Shown here piece by piece: positions 26,362 to 36,146 of a stretch of DNA of 64,000 bases. Position 1 is the first letter of the stretch, and each line of letters begins with the position of its first letter. A program made the position numbers and the translations under genes. Where the stretch lies: NCBI RefSeq assembly GCF_019916025.1, contig NZ_CP079737.1, forward strand, positions 2,542,001-2,606,000. Reading direction: 5' to 3'. This DNA comes from Paraclostridium bifermentans (lineage in GTDB: Bacteria > Bacillota > Clostridia > Peptostreptococcales > Peptostreptococcaceae). The notes beneath the pieces are model-generated. The model was not told the origin of the DNA. It worked only from the letters and a program-made list of their open reading frames with translations, and ran no database searches.

Positions 26362-26500
26362 AAAAGTTATTTCAAAATAAAACAATATAGTAAAAGGTTA
26401 AAATATAAGGTTTAGCGACTTTTAAAGCATCTTTCCAGCTTTAGGAGCAAACCTTATATTTTAACCTTTTTATACTACGCTATTTTGAGATATCTTTTTT
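26360..26500. repeat. Structured intergenic element, copy B
   Basis: Between convergent capA-like and FMN-dehydrogenase genes. Outer stem 26360-26379 / 26481-26500 (18 of 20 pairs), internal loop, perfect 22-bp stem 26392-26413 / 26449-26470, internal loop AGCGACTTTT / AGGAGC, and terminal hairpin AAAGC / GCTTT. Same architecture and same second loop as copy A at 13887-14021, with unrelated stem sequences. The outer left arm overlaps the capA stop codon. Confidence 0.7.
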
Positions 26501-26503
26501 AAT

Positions 26504-27526
26504 TTATGCTTTTTTAAATATTACTTTCTCATCTATATCTTTTATAGTTTGACATCCTGTTAAAATCATAGTAGATTCAATTTCATTTATAACCTTCTTA
26601 ACATACATATCTACACCTTCACTAAGTCCACCAAATGAAGCTGTCACAAATGGTCTTCCTATTAAAATTCCATCTGCTCCAAGTCCTAGCATTTTGACCA
26701 CATCAACCCCAGTTCTAACTCCTCCATCTGCAAGTATAGTAACCTTACCTTTAACTGCTGAAGCTATATCTTCAAGTACATCGCATACTCCTGGAGTATG
26801 GTCTAAAACTCTACCTCCATGGTTAGATACAACTATAGCATCTACACCAGCTTCTACTGCCATTAAAGCGTCTTCCTTAGTCATTATACCTTTTAATATA
26901 AAAGGTAGGTTTGTAGATGCTTTTAAATCCTTTATAGCATCAATTGACTTTGGTTCTACAGTTTTACCATGCATAGATAAAGTAACTAGTCCACATGCAT
27001 CTATATCTACTCCTACTGCAAATGCTCCAGCTTCTTCAGCTAATTTAATCTTTCTTTTTATATCTGAATTCTCCCAAGGCTTTATAAATACTATTCCATT
27101 TCCATCAAACTCTTTTATTACTCTTAAGTTTTCTATTAAAAATTCATCTACTGCTGTATCTCCTACCATAGGATAAATTTCATTTTTTAAACATCCATCT
27201 ACAACACTAGTTATATATTCTCTTTCACTTAACTTACCACCCATATTAAGTGTTGTGCCTGTTATAGGCGCAGCAAATATAGGAGCTTTCATTTTTTTCC
27301 CAAACAGCTCTACCTTTGTGTCTGGATTTTTCACATTATGAATAACCCTCATATTTAATTTTACTTTATCTAAGCTTTCATAGTTTTCTATAAATGCACT
27401 TCCAGTCCCTTTTCCTCCCATTCCAGGAACTTCACTTGCACAAACTACTCCATTACAAACTTTGCAAACTCTACAGCTTCCATTTAGATTTTCTCTTGCT
27501 TGTTTCAACATTTCTTTATAGTCCAT
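26504..27526 (-). CDS. FMN-dependent alpha-hydroxy-acid dehydrogenase
   Basis: A 340-residue TIM-barrel flavoprotein of the lactate oxidase/IMP-dehydrogenase-like group. Active-site pattern VVSNHGGRVLDHTPG (His base and Arg) and the phosphate-binding segment LADGGVRTGVDVVKMLGLGADGILIGRP. The N-terminus has a Cys cluster (CRVCKVCNGVVC) not present in classic lactate oxidases, which may bind a metal or cluster. It probably oxidises a 2-hydroxy acid; acceptor unknown. ATG 27526 with GGGAGAGG upstream. Confidence 0.85.
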   Translation of the reverse strand: MDYKEMLKQARENLNGSCRVCKVCNGVVCASEVPGMGGKGTGSAFIENYESLDKVKLNMRVIHNVKNPDTKVELFGKKMKAPIFAAPITGTTLNMGGKLSEREYITSVVDGCLKNEIYPMVGDTAVDEFLIENLRVIKEFDGNGIVFIKPWENSDIKRKIKLAEEAGAFAVGVDIDACGLVTLSMHGKTVEPKSIDAIKDLKASTNLPFILKGIMTKEDALMAVEAGVDAIVVSNHGGRVLDHTPGVCDVLEDIASAVKGKVTILADGGVRTGVDVVKMLGLGADGILIGRPFVTASFGGLSEGVDMYVKKVINEIESTMILTGCQTIKDIDEKVIFKKA

Positions 27527-27568
27527 AAAAACCTCTCCCTTAGCATAGTTTATAATTAAATTATATCA

Positions 27569-28336
27569 CTATAATATATTTTTTAAAAAACTTCTTCTGT
27601 GTATAGTTATTATTCCATGCTCTCTAATAGCTTTATAATGTTGGTCAGTTCCATATCCTTTATGAGAAGCAAACCCGTACTCAGGATACATTTTATCATA
27701 TTCATACATTATACTATCCCTTGTAACCTTTGCTAATATACTAGCTGCAGCTATAGATATAGATTTAGAGTCTCCTTTAATAATAGACTTTTGATCTATA
27801 CTCACATCTGGAACATGTGCAGCATCAACTAATAAATAATCTGGTGCTTTCTTCAAACAGTTTATAGCTTTTTTCATCGCCATATATGTTGCATTTAATA
27901 TGTTATATTCATCTATCTCTTCTCTTTGAACTATTCCTATTCCATAGTCAAGAGCTTGATCCCTTATTATGTCAAACAATTCATCTCTTTTAGCTTCACT
28001 CAGCTTTTTAGAATCATTTATACCCTCTATCTTAGTTCCTGGTTTAAAAACTACAACAGCTGCAACAACAGGACCTGCTAGTGGACCTCTACCTGCTTCG
28101 TCTATTCCTCCAATATATGTATATCCGTTTTCATATCCTTCATTTTCAAATGTGTTTATAAGCTCTAATCTTTCATTTTCCGCTCTTATTTTATCTAGTT
28201 TTTTAGCTAATTTTATAGCTATATTTTTAACTGATTTTCTATCGTCATCCTTTAAAATGTCTATATACTTTAAATATTCATCTGTGCTTATCGAGTCAAT
28301 AATTGCATTTATTTCCTTAACACTTTTATCTTTCAT
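27569..28336 (-). CDS. rnhB: Ribonuclease HII
   Basis: A 255-residue RNase HII that removes ribonucleotides and RNA primers from DNA. Catalytic GIDEAGRGPLAGPVV (first Asp-Glu of the DEDD set) near 79, LVDAAHVP, and the C-terminal GYGTDQHYKAI. The N-terminal extension of about 70 residues is the usual clostridial form. It precedes the FMN dehydrogenase by 42 bp. Confidence 0.95.
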   Translation of the reverse strand: MKDKSVKEINAIIDSISTDEYLKYIDILKDDDRKSVKNIAIKLAKKLDKIRAENERLELINTFENEGYENGYTYIGGIDEAGRGPLAGPVVAAVVVFKPGTKIEGINDSKKLSEAKRDELFDIIRDQALDYGIGIVQREEIDEYNILNATYMAMKKAINCLKKAPDYLLVDAAHVPDVSIDQKSIIKGDSKSISIAAASILAKVTRDSIMYEYDKMYPEYGFASHKGYGTDQHYKAIREHGIITIHRRSFLKNIL

Positions 28337-28384
28337 CTTTTGTCTCCTTATTTTTTATCTTTACTTTATATTTTATCAAAAAAT

Positions 28385-28415
28385 TAAAGTGCTTAATATA
28401 AATTTAAGCACTTTA
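28385..28415. terminator. Terminator between nrdJ and rnhB
   Basis: Perfect stem TAAAGTGCTTAA (28385-28396) / complement 28404-28415, 7-base loop, AT-rich tails. It follows the nrdJ stop by about 14 bases on the minus strand. Confidence 0.75.
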
Positions 28416-28428
28416 ATTTTAAATTTTA

Positions 28429-30555
28429 TTAATTACACCCACTGTATCCACACTTTAAGCAAATACTACATCCTCCTGTATTTGCCATTTGTTCATTTCC
28501 ACACTCTGGGCATATGAATTTTTCATTTTTATCATCTTCAGTTACACATATTTCTTCTTTTAAATCATTTTCCTCTTTTTCATCTTTAGGTTTTTCATTT
28601 ATAAGTACTCCACTTCGTTTACATCCATCTCTAAATATAGTTACTCCTTTTAAGGAGTGTTTCCAAGCCTTAATATAAATCTCATACACATCTTCAACTG
28701 TTGTTTCGTAAGGAAGATTTATCGTAGATGAAATTGATGCATCAATATATTGCTGCCATGCTTGTTGCATTTTTATTCTATCTTCATAATCTAAATTCAT
28801 AGCCGTTACAAATATATCAGGTAAATCTTTTTCATCAGTTATATTTTTTAAATCCATATATTCTTTTACTATAGGAGTATATACTTTGTAATATACATCT
28901 TCATCATGTAAACTTTCAGTTTTTCTTATATACGAAATGTTAAATATAGGTTCAATTCCACCACTTATTCCTAACATAGTAGATATAGATCCAGTAGGTG
29001 GTATAGTTAGAAGTTGAGAGTTTCTAAGTCCATATAATTTAACTAATTCTTTTATATCATCATCTATATTATCATTGAAAAATTTAGATTTTAAAATAGC
29101 TTCTTTTTTATATTCTTTAAATGGACCATATTCTTTTGCTAGTAATGACGACTGTTTAACTGCTTCATTTAGCATTGTCCTAGCTATGAATTTACATAGA
29201 TCTATTGATTTATCAGATCCATATCTCATATTCATTTTTATAAGCATATCCCCTATACCCATAACACCTAATCCGATTTGTCTATATTTATCAACACTTA
29301 TCTTTTGTTCTTGTAATGGATGTAAATCCAGCCCTTCATCTAAAACTTGATTTAGAGCTATTACAGACTCTCTAACACACGCTTTAAATTTATTACTATC
29401 AAACGTAGCACTTGTCCCAAATGGTTGTATTACAAACTCAGCCAAATTTATAGACCCTAGTAAACAACTTCCCCCACTTGGTAATGGCTCTTCTGCACAA
29501 GGATTTACTCCCGAATAAGAAAATTCTTTATCTTCACTCATAAAATGATGTTTTTTTATATTATCCCAAAATAATATTCCTGGTTCTGCATAGTCCCAAT
29601 TATTTTTACATAATTTCATGAATAACTTTTTAGCATCTACTTCCTTTATAACATGTTCATTATTTCCTTCTACTATAAATTCACATCTATAAGTTTCATT
29701 ATTTTCAACAGCTTTCATAAACTCATCATTTATTCTCACTGATATGTTAGCTTTTGTTATTTTAGTTAAATCCGTTTTTATATCTATAAAATCCTCTATA
29801 TCTGGATGACTTACTTCCATTGAAATCATAAGCGCTCCACGTCTGCCTCTTTGACCTATTAATCCTGTAGTCATACTATATAATTCCATAAATGAAACTG
29901 CCCCAGTTGTATTTTTAGCAGAATTATTAACCTTAGCTCCTCTAGGTCTTAATTTAGATATATCAATTCCAACTCCACCACCATAACTAAATGTTCTTGC
30001 AAGTTTTTTTGCTGTATCAAATATATCTTCTAAATTATCTTTTGGTGGTTCTAAAACGTAGCAATTTGAGTATGTAACTTTTAATCCATCTTTATATAAT
30101 CCTCTATTAGCTAAAATTCTACCTGCAAATAGAAACTTTTTCTGTCTTATTAGCTTTCCTATTCTAGTATTTTTAGCAGATATTCTGTTTATCCATTCAT
30201 CAAAGTTTTCTTTATTATATCTATATTTATTTTTCCATATAGATTTTTGTAATTCATCCATATCCCAAGGTTTTTTTCTTATATTAGCTCTTTTTTCTCT
30301 ATATAAAATATAGTGTTTTGCTACATCTTTTCTATTAGATTCCATAAGTAATACTTCTACTAAGTCTTGAATTTCTTCAACATTTAAAGACTTATCACTG
30401 TTTTCAAAAATTTCCTCAACTTTATTTGCTATTTCATTTCCTAGATTTTTATCTATTCCTTTTTCACTATTTATTGTTGATTTATAAACTGCATCTGCAA
30501 TTTTTACTTTACTAAATTTTTCGATACTTCCATCTCTTTTTATGATTTTTTTCAT
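28429..30555 (-). CDS. nrdJ: Adenosylcobalamin-dependent (class II) ribonucleotide reductase
   Basis: A 708-residue enzyme reducing ribonucleotides to deoxyribonucleotides. N-terminal ATP-cone (to about 90), catalytic barrel with NCYVLEPP, SYGGGVGIDIS, the NPCAEEPLPSGGSC loop, and IPPTGSISTMLGISGG. The tail carries CPECGNEQMANTGGCSICLKCGYSGC, a zinc or redox Cys module common in class II enzymes. ATG 30555 with TTTGGAGGTATC. Needs B12; no B12 riboswitch is in its 78-bp leader. Confidence 0.93.
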   Translation of the reverse strand: MKKIIKRDGSIEKFSKVKIADAVYKSTINSEKGIDKNLGNEIANKVEEIFENSDKSLNVEEIQDLVEVLLMESNRKDVAKHYILYREKRANIRKKPWDMDELQKSIWKNKYRYNKENFDEWINRISAKNTRIGKLIRQKKFLFAGRILANRGLYKDGLKVTYSNCYVLEPPKDNLEDIFDTAKKLARTFSYGGGVGIDISKLRPRGAKVNNSAKNTTGAVSFMELYSMTTGLIGQRGRRGALMISMEVSHPDIEDFIDIKTDLTKITKANISVRINDEFMKAVENNETYRCEFIVEGNNEHVIKEVDAKKLFMKLCKNNWDYAEPGILFWDNIKKHHFMSEDKEFSYSGVNPCAEEPLPSGGSCLLGSINLAEFVIQPFGTSATFDSNKFKACVRESVIALNQVLDEGLDLHPLQEQKISVDKYRQIGLGVMGIGDMLIKMNMRYGSDKSIDLCKFIARTMLNEAVKQSSLLAKEYGPFKEYKKEAILKSKFFNDNIDDDIKELVKLYGLRNSQLLTIPPTGSISTMLGISGGIEPIFNISYIRKTESLHDEDVYYKVYTPIVKEYMDLKNITDEKDLPDIFVTAMNLDYEDRIKMQQAWQQYIDASISSTINLPYETTVEDVYEIYIKAWKHSLKGVTIFRDGCKRSGVLINEKPKDEKEENDLKEEICVTEDDKNEKFICPECGNEQMANTGGCSICLKCGYSGCN

Positions 30556-30633
30556 ACGATACCTCCAAATTATAAATTATAAACGTTCTTATATAAATAC
30601 ACTTTTTGAACGCTATATTAAACATTAAATAAT

Positions 30634-31404
30634 TTATTTTTTTATATACTTGTTTAAATTATATTGTGCATATTTATTATTTTTATAATTTATAGCATTT
30701 TTAGGACAATTGTGTATACATCTTGTACATAACATACACTTATTTAAGAATTTTATTTCCTTTTTATCATCAAATATTATATTTTTTTCTGGACAATTCT
30801 TTACACATATTCCACACTTAACACAATCTTCATCTACAGAGAAGTTTTTTCCCATGAATTTAGCCATCACTGAGAAAGTTTCTGCTAATAAATCTTTTCC
30901 TAAAACTCCTTTATTTTCTTTATCTGCTAAATATAATTTTCCTTTATTAAGTCTATCAACCAAAATATCTATTTGCTTATTTGTATTTGTTATCATATCC
31001 TGTACTTCTTGTGTCGTATTTTTAGGATATTTTCCAAAGTAAAAATTTCTAGGCATTACGTACGTTTCTTTAGCTAAAACATTATATCCTTTTTTATCTA
31101 ATTTTTTTGCTAAAGAATCAACGCCATTAGCATTTTTAAGACCTGCTGATGTAGAGTATACTATGCAATTTACATTTTTATCTTGTACATTTCTAAGTAT
31201 CCATCTTATCATTTTTTCAGGTACATTACCTGCATAAATCGGTCCTCCTAAAATTAAAAGTTCTACATCTTCATCTATAGTAGGATTTGTATCTATGCTA
31301 TTAATCTTAACATCATGTCCAGTATTAACTAATTTTTCACCTAAATAATCTGCTACATATTTTGTGTTTCCTGTTCCCGAAAAATGTAATATATTAATTT
31401 TCAT
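30634..31404 (-). CDS. EFR1-family flavodoxin/ferredoxin fusion
   Basis: A 256-residue protein with an N-terminal flavodoxin-like domain (HFSGTGNTKYVADYL, FMN phosphate loop) and a C-terminal pair of [4Fe-4S] motifs (CVKCGICVKNCP and CMLCTRCIHNCP, about 195-240). Such EFR1 proteins are predicted electron carriers, often next to regulators or NAD(P)H enzymes. Here it stands alone with a strong promoter covered by a palindrome (31518-31531). ATG 31404 with AGGAGGAAAATAA. Confidence 0.9.
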   Translation of the reverse strand: MKINILHFSGTGNTKYVADYLGEKLVNTGHDVKINSIDTNPTIDEDVELLILGGPIYAGNVPEKMIRWILRNVQDKNVNCIVYSTSAGLKNANGVDSLAKKLDKKGYNVLAKETYVMPRNFYFGKYPKNTTQEVQDMITNTNKQIDILVDRLNKGKLYLADKENKGVLGKDLLAETFSVMAKFMGKNFSVDEDCVKCGICVKNCPEKNIIFDDKKEIKFLNKCMLCTRCIHNCPKNAINYKNNKYAQYNLNKYIKK

Positions 31405-31501
31405 TTATTTTCCTCCTGAAATCTTAATTATTTTTATAGTGTATAAGCTTTAAGATTTGTTTTAAGTTTTAACATAAATTCACTCTATTTATCTTAAAAT
31501 T

Positions 31502-31531
31502 ATTATAAGATATTTTAGTTGCGCACGCAAC
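31502..31531 (-). promoter_or_regulatory. Promoter and palindromic operator of the EFR1 gene
   Basis: Minus strand TTGCGT (31525-31530), 17-bp spacer, TATAAT (31502-31507). The -35 lies inside GTTGCGTGCGCAAC (31518-31531), a near-perfect 14-bp palindrome that is strikingly GC-rich for this genome. A repressor bound there would block RNA polymerase; MarR- or TetR-type proteins are candidates. Confidence 0.7.
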
Positions 31532-31572
31532 ATTATTTTTATTGTAAGTTTTACCATTTATAAAAATATTTT

Positions 31573-31610
31573 AACACTGACTAAACCACGATAATAATTT
31601 AGCCAGTGTT
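31573..31610 (-). terminator. Terminator of the APC transporter gene
   Basis: Arms 31573-31585 and 31598-31610. The single A:C mismatch on the plus strand becomes a G:U pair in minus-strand RNA, so the hairpin is built for the minus-strand transcript of the transporter that stops at 31620. Confidence 0.75.
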
Positions 31611-31619
31611 ATTTTTAAT

Positions 31620-32942
31620 CTATTTTTCATTTAAATTTCCAAATTTTAAAAATATAAAGCCTAATAAAATCCATATTCCTAGTGCTATTAGTGACTCTTT
31701 TCCTAAGCTAGCTGGAGACATAGGTATTAAAAGAAGTAATATAAACAATAGACTTATACTTGTCCCTAAGAGTGACATAATCTTACTTTTAAAGTTTCTA
31801 GCCTTTCTCATAGCTATATATGATACATACATATAAGCTATCGATGCTCCTAATGATGCCATATCCACAATCCAGATTATTACCGTTCGTCCAAACCAAG
31901 GTGCAATTAAACTTACAACACTAATAAATATTATAGCGTTTTTAAGCACTCCTTTATTATTTAATTCCCCAAATTTTCTAGGTAATATTTTATAATCCGC
32001 TATGGAACCTATCAATTTACTCGAACATATCATAAATCCATTTATACCACTAGAAATAGCTGCTATTAATGCTATTACCAAAAGTACAAATCCTAATCTG
32101 CCTAAATTTTCAGATACCGCACTTCCAAGTGCCCACTCCAATGTTTTAGCTTTATATGGTGAATATGCCATAGCTGTTATAATATTTAAAGCATTATATA
32201 TTAATGTTCCTATAGATAATGAAATTATTGCAACCAATGATGCCTTTTTAGCACTAAATTTATATTCTTTACTAAGCTGAGGTATAGCATCAAATCCAAC
32301 AAAAGCAAATGGTGTTATTGCAAAAGTTGTTAATACTTGTTTTAAGTTAAATTTGTAATTAGAAATGTAATTATCAATAATTATATTTCTATCAGATTTA
32401 ATAAACATAGTTATAAAAATAACTGCTACTAATATTATAAGTGTGAATATTATTTTGTTTTGAATTTTGCTACTATTTTTAATCCCCTTTATATTAAAGT
32501 ATGCAAATAGTATAACTATAACATTAGACACTAGTACTTCCCCTAGATATACATCAACTCCTGCCACATTGTAAATATATCCAAATTTCAGTATATCTCC
32601 AAAAACTTTTTCTATAACAAGAGGAAATGCTGTTGCGTTTAAAGGAATCATTGTAAAGTAAGCAAGTAATAAAAACCATCCTACTATAAATCCGTGGTTT
32701 TTACCTAATATATTATAGGTATATGAGAATTCTCCACCTTCTTCATCATGTTCTTCCATCATAACTCTATAGTTGTACTCTATTATCATTATGCAAATTG
32801 CTCCTAATGATAACCCTAATGCAGTATTTATTATACCTGATTCTTGAAGAAACTTAGTTCCAGGCAGCATAAATGCACCCCACCCAATAATCGAGCCTAT
32901 AACTATAGAGAATAAATCTATTTTAGTTAAATATGATTTCAT
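31620..32942 (-). CDS. APC-family amino acid permease
   Basis: A 440-residue transporter with 12 predicted membrane helices and the APC first-helix motif GSIIGWGAFMLPG (residues about 15-27) plus PFAFVGFDAIPQLSKEYKF in helix 6. It imports or exchanges an amino acid. It starts 9 bp after the YedE-type gene ends, upstream on the same strand, so all three genes from cdr may be co-transcribed. The substrate is not readable; a sulfur amino acid would fit the neighbours (inference). Confidence 0.85.
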   Translation of the reverse strand: MKSYLTKIDLFSIVIGSIIGWGAFMLPGTKFLQESGIINTALGLSLGAICIMIIEYNYRVMMEEHDEEGGEFSYTYNILGKNHGFIVGWFLLLAYFTMIPLNATAFPLVIEKVFGDILKFGYIYNVAGVDVYLGEVLVSNVIVILFAYFNIKGIKNSSKIQNKIIFTLIILVAVIFITMFIKSDRNIIIDNYISNYKFNLKQVLTTFAITPFAFVGFDAIPQLSKEYKFSAKKASLVAIISLSIGTLIYNALNIITAMAYSPYKAKTLEWALGSAVSENLGRLGFVLLVIALIAAISSGINGFMICSSKLIGSIADYKILPRKFGELNNKGVLKNAIIFISVVSLIAPWFGRTVIIWIVDMASLGASIAYMYVSYIAMRKARNFKSKIMSLLGTSISLLFILLLLIPMSPASLGKESLIALGIWILLGFIFLKFGNLNEK

Positions 32943-32951
32943 GATTTTAGC

Positions 32952-34226
32952 CTACATATTTATCTTTAATTTCTGCACTATTTTTATACCTATTATTCCA
33001 CCTATAACCATTGCAGGTAGATATACCCATCCTGATAATGAAAAATTAGTTATTCCAGAATATAATGCTCCTGCGTTACAGCCTAATCCAATTCTTGACC
33101 CATATCCCATTAATAATCCACCTATTATATAAACAAAGCTATCCTTAAAAGTAAATCTAAATTTAAATGAGAATCTACCAGCTAATAATGCAGCTACCAA
33201 TGATCCTATTATTAAGCCAATATTTCTTAATGATCCTCCATCCATTAAAAATCCTTTGCTCATTTCTTCCATCTTATCTATAAACCATGGCCAAGTTGAA
33301 ATATCTACAACCCCTAAAGAGTTACTTGCCCATCCACCCCATTTTGCAAACGAAGTAGTAACTCCCCAACTTTTGCCAGAAACTATTAATAATGATAAAA
33401 ATAATATTGAAAATACTACAGCGCCTTTATTAAATGACCATCTTTCAATGAAAAATTTATGATAAGTTTTTTTAGAAAAGAACTTATACTTTTTTTGTTC
33501 AGGTAGTTCTTTTTCCCAATCTGCATACTCAGGTATTATTAAAGTTTTTGATTTTCTTCTTTTACTTTCATATTTTTTAGCAAATACATATATGCCTAAA
33601 AATCCTAACAATGATATAACTAGAGATCCAAAATACCCAAATATGTCTGGTAAATAAACTGTAGTTCCTATATTAAATAAAAATGTTTCTTTCCACATAG
33701 GAAGGTCATGAACTCCCCATAATGCACCCAATACGAAAAATATTATTACTATAAATGCTCTTCCTTCTCCTTCACCCATATCAGTTAGTGTTCCAGATGC
33801 ACATCCGCCTGAAAACATCATTCCAATACCAAACATCATTCCACCTGCAATTGTCGCCAAGCTAGCTGGTTCAACAGATGCTATTCCCGGTATATCTATA
33901 CCTTTTATGGCTGCTCCATAATGTATGGCAGTAGTACCTAGTATAGTTATAGAAAATAATAAAATAAGTGCAGTCGTTAAGCTACTTTCTCCTGTAATAT
34001 ATATTCTTCTTACCCCCCCTGCAAATCCAAACCTTGACCTTTGAAGCACATATCCCATAGCTAAACCTATCAGGACTTCAAATCCTAGAGTAGACTTTAT
34101 GTTAGATTCAAATATTGCCCAAGCACCCATTCCTAATAAAATTATTATCGCTAAAGTTGTTTGTGTATAATTAATAGATACTTTATTTTCATTTAAGTTA
34201 TTTATTATTGAAGTTTTATTTATCAT
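32952..34226 (-). CDS. YeeE/YedE-family thiosulfate or selenium transporter
   Basis: A 424-residue polytopic protein made of two YeeE/YedE halves. Key cysteines: SGGCASGTLT in the first half and LGCNAGALYSG in the second, corresponding to the cysteines that relay thiosulfate in the TsuA transporter; RSRFGFAGGVRRIYITG is the other family signature. A YedE subgroup is tied to selenium metabolism in Sec-using genomes. The adjacent rhodanese-bearing CoA-disulfide reductase favours sulfane sulfur, the selenoprotein operon in this window favours selenium; I cannot decide. Confidence 0.85.
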   Translation of the reverse strand: MINKTSIINNLNENKVSINYTQTTLAIIILLGMGAWAIFESNIKSTLGFEVLIGLAMGYVLQRSRFGFAGGVRRIYITGESSLTTALILLFSITILGTTAIHYGAAIKGIDIPGIASVEPASLATIAGGMMFGIGMMFSGGCASGTLTDMGEGEGRAFIVIIFFVLGALWGVHDLPMWKETFLFNIGTTVYLPDIFGYFGSLVISLLGFLGIYVFAKKYESKRRKSKTLIIPEYADWEKELPEQKKYKFFSKKTYHKFFIERWSFNKGAVVFSILFLSLLIVSGKSWGVTTSFAKWGGWASNSLGVVDISTWPWFIDKMEEMSKGFLMDGGSLRNIGLIIGSLVAALLAGRFSFKFRFTFKDSFVYIIGGLLMGYGSRIGLGCNAGALYSGITNFSLSGWVYLPAMVIGGIIGIKIVQKLKINM

Positions 34227-34292
34227 ATATTCCTCCTAATTATTTGTTATTTATCAAACAATTAATTTTAAATTTTTAGTTAGTTTATGTAT

Positions 34293-34323
34293 ATATCACC
34301 TAATGTAAATACTTAGGTGATAT
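34293..34323 (-). terminator. Intercistronic hairpin between cdr and the YedE-type gene
   Basis: Perfect stem ATATCACCTAA (34293-34303) / complement (34313-34323), 9-base loop, in the 109-bp gap. Could attenuate transcription into the transporter genes or end the cdr transcript. Confidence 0.6.
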
Positions 34324-34335
34324 GTACTTAGTTTT

Positions 34336-36036
34336 TTAATTAAAGTTATACTTTGTAACTATCGGAGTTCTATTTTCTTTTACATCATTAAAGTATTCAT
34401 AGAAAGATATTCCCATAAAACCACCAGATATATTATATATATTGTCAAATCCCATATGTGTTAAAGCCATTATAGCATTATAACTTCTTTGAGCGCTTCT
34501 ACAATGTAAATATACATTCTTATCTTTTGGTATTTCATTTATTCTATCTCTTATTTGACTAAGAGGTATATTTATAGCTCCTTTTATATGACCATCTTTG
34601 TATTCATCTTCTTCTCTTACATCTATTATAATTTCATTGTTTTCAACTAAGTCTCTCACTTGATGAACATATACTTGTTTAAATATACCTTGTAGCAAGT
34701 TTGAACCTACAAGGCCTGCCATATTTACTACATCCTTAGCAGTTCCAAATGGAGGTGCATAACATAACTCTAAATCTTTTAAATCCTCTAATGTTCCACC
34801 TAGCTTTATCAATGTTGCTATTATATCAACTCTCTTATCTGCATTTCCTTTACCTATTGCTTGAGCCCCTAAAATTTTTCCAGTAGGAACTTCATATATA
34901 AGTTTAAAGTGAAGAGGCATACTTCCTGGCATTAATCCAACTTTATCTTGAGGTATAACTCTTACTACTTCATAATTTATTCCCATTCCTAAGGCTTTTA
35001 TTTGCCCTTCATTTAATCCAGTAGATGCTCCATTATATCCAAACACCTGTATACAAGACGAACCTATAAAACCAGTATTTTTAACAGGGATACCATGTAT
35101 GTGATCTGCTACTGCTCTAGCTTGCTTTTGTGCTGGTCCTGCAAGAGGTAATTTTGTTATACTATTACTTAATGCATTGTATACTTCTATAGCATCTCCC
35201 ACTGCATATATATATCTATCGCTTGTTAAATAATTTGAATCAACTTTAATCGCTCCTGTTTCTCCTATTTCTAGTCCGCAATCTATAGCTAAAGTAGTTT
35301 CCGGTGTAACCCCTATAGCCATAACCACGGCGTCTGCTTCTACCTTTTTACCTGAACCAAGTACAATTATATTTTTTTCAAATTCAACGACCTTATCTCC
35401 TACAATTAAATTAACACCATTTTCATGAATTTCTTTGTGAAGAATTTGAACCATATCATAATCAAATGGCTTCATTATTTGGTCAGTAGCTTCGATTAAA
35501 TTCACATTATATCCAGCTTCTTTTAAATTTTCTGCTACTTCTATTCCTATAAAACCTCCACCTATTACCGATATATTTTTAGCTTCATTTTCTTTTATAA
35601 ATGTATTTAACTTTGCTATATCGACTACGTTTCTTACTGTAAATAAATTTATATTATCAATACCTTTTAAATTTGGAACTATTGCTTTGGCTCCTGGAGA
35701 CAATATTAGCTTGTCATAACTTTCTTCATAAGTTTCTTCTGTAACCACATTTTTTACTAACACTTTTTTATTTTCTCTGTCTATAGAAACAACTTCATTA
35801 TATACTCTAGCATCTATTCTATATTGTTTATAAAATACTTGTGGATTCATAAGAACTAAATCCTCTGAATCTTCAATCATGCTACTTAAATGGTATGGTA
35901 AGCAACAATTTGAAAATGATACATGAGGTCCTTTTTCAAACATTACTATCTGATTTTCTTCTCCTAATCGTCTTAACCTTGCTGCCGCTGAAGCTCCACC
36001 AGCTACTCCACCTACTATTACTATTTTTTTACTCAT
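34336..36036 (-). CDS. CoA-disulfide reductase with C-terminal rhodanese domain
   Basis: A 566-residue FAD- and NAD(P)H-dependent pyridine-nucleotide disulfide oxidoreductase. N-terminal FAD loop GGVAGGASAAARLRRLGE, single active-site Cys in FSNCCLPYHLS, second Rossmann loop GGGFIGIEVAE, then a rhodanese domain (about 460-555) with the sulfur-carrying Cys in LHCRSAQRS. Such fusions reduce CoA disulfide, CoA persulfide or polysulfide. ATG 36036 is supported by GGAGGGCTAGAT; the longer frame to 36057 is not. It is divergent from a LysR regulator. Confidence 0.9.
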   Translation of the reverse strand: MSKKIVIVGGVAGGASAAARLRRLGEENQIVMFEKGPHVSFSNCCLPYHLSSMIEDSEDLVLMNPQVFYKQYRIDARVYNEVVSIDRENKKVLVKNVVTEETYEESYDKLILSPGAKAIVPNLKGIDNINLFTVRNVVDIAKLNTFIKENEAKNISVIGGGFIGIEVAENLKEAGYNVNLIEATDQIMKPFDYDMVQILHKEIHENGVNLIVGDKVVEFEKNIIVLGSGKKVEADAVVMAIGVTPETTLAIDCGLEIGETGAIKVDSNYLTSDRYIYAVGDAIEVYNALSNSITKLPLAGPAQKQARAVADHIHGIPVKNTGFIGSSCIQVFGYNGASTGLNEGQIKALGMGINYEVVRVIPQDKVGLMPGSMPLHFKLIYEVPTGKILGAQAIGKGNADKRVDIIATLIKLGGTLEDLKDLELCYAPPFGTAKDVVNMAGLVGSNLLQGIFKQVYVHQVRDLVENNEIIIDVREEDEYKDGHIKGAINIPLSQIRDRINEIPKDKNVYLHCRSAQRSYNAIMALTHMGFDNIYNISGGFMGISFYEYFNDVKENRTPIVTKYNFN

Positions 36037-36146
36037 ATCTAGCCCTCCAAAGTCCATTTATAAAGTTTGATTTGTAATAACCTTTTCTTCTATTTTTATT
36101 TTAATTTATTTTTTAACAATATTCTAATAACATTCCCTTATATCGC

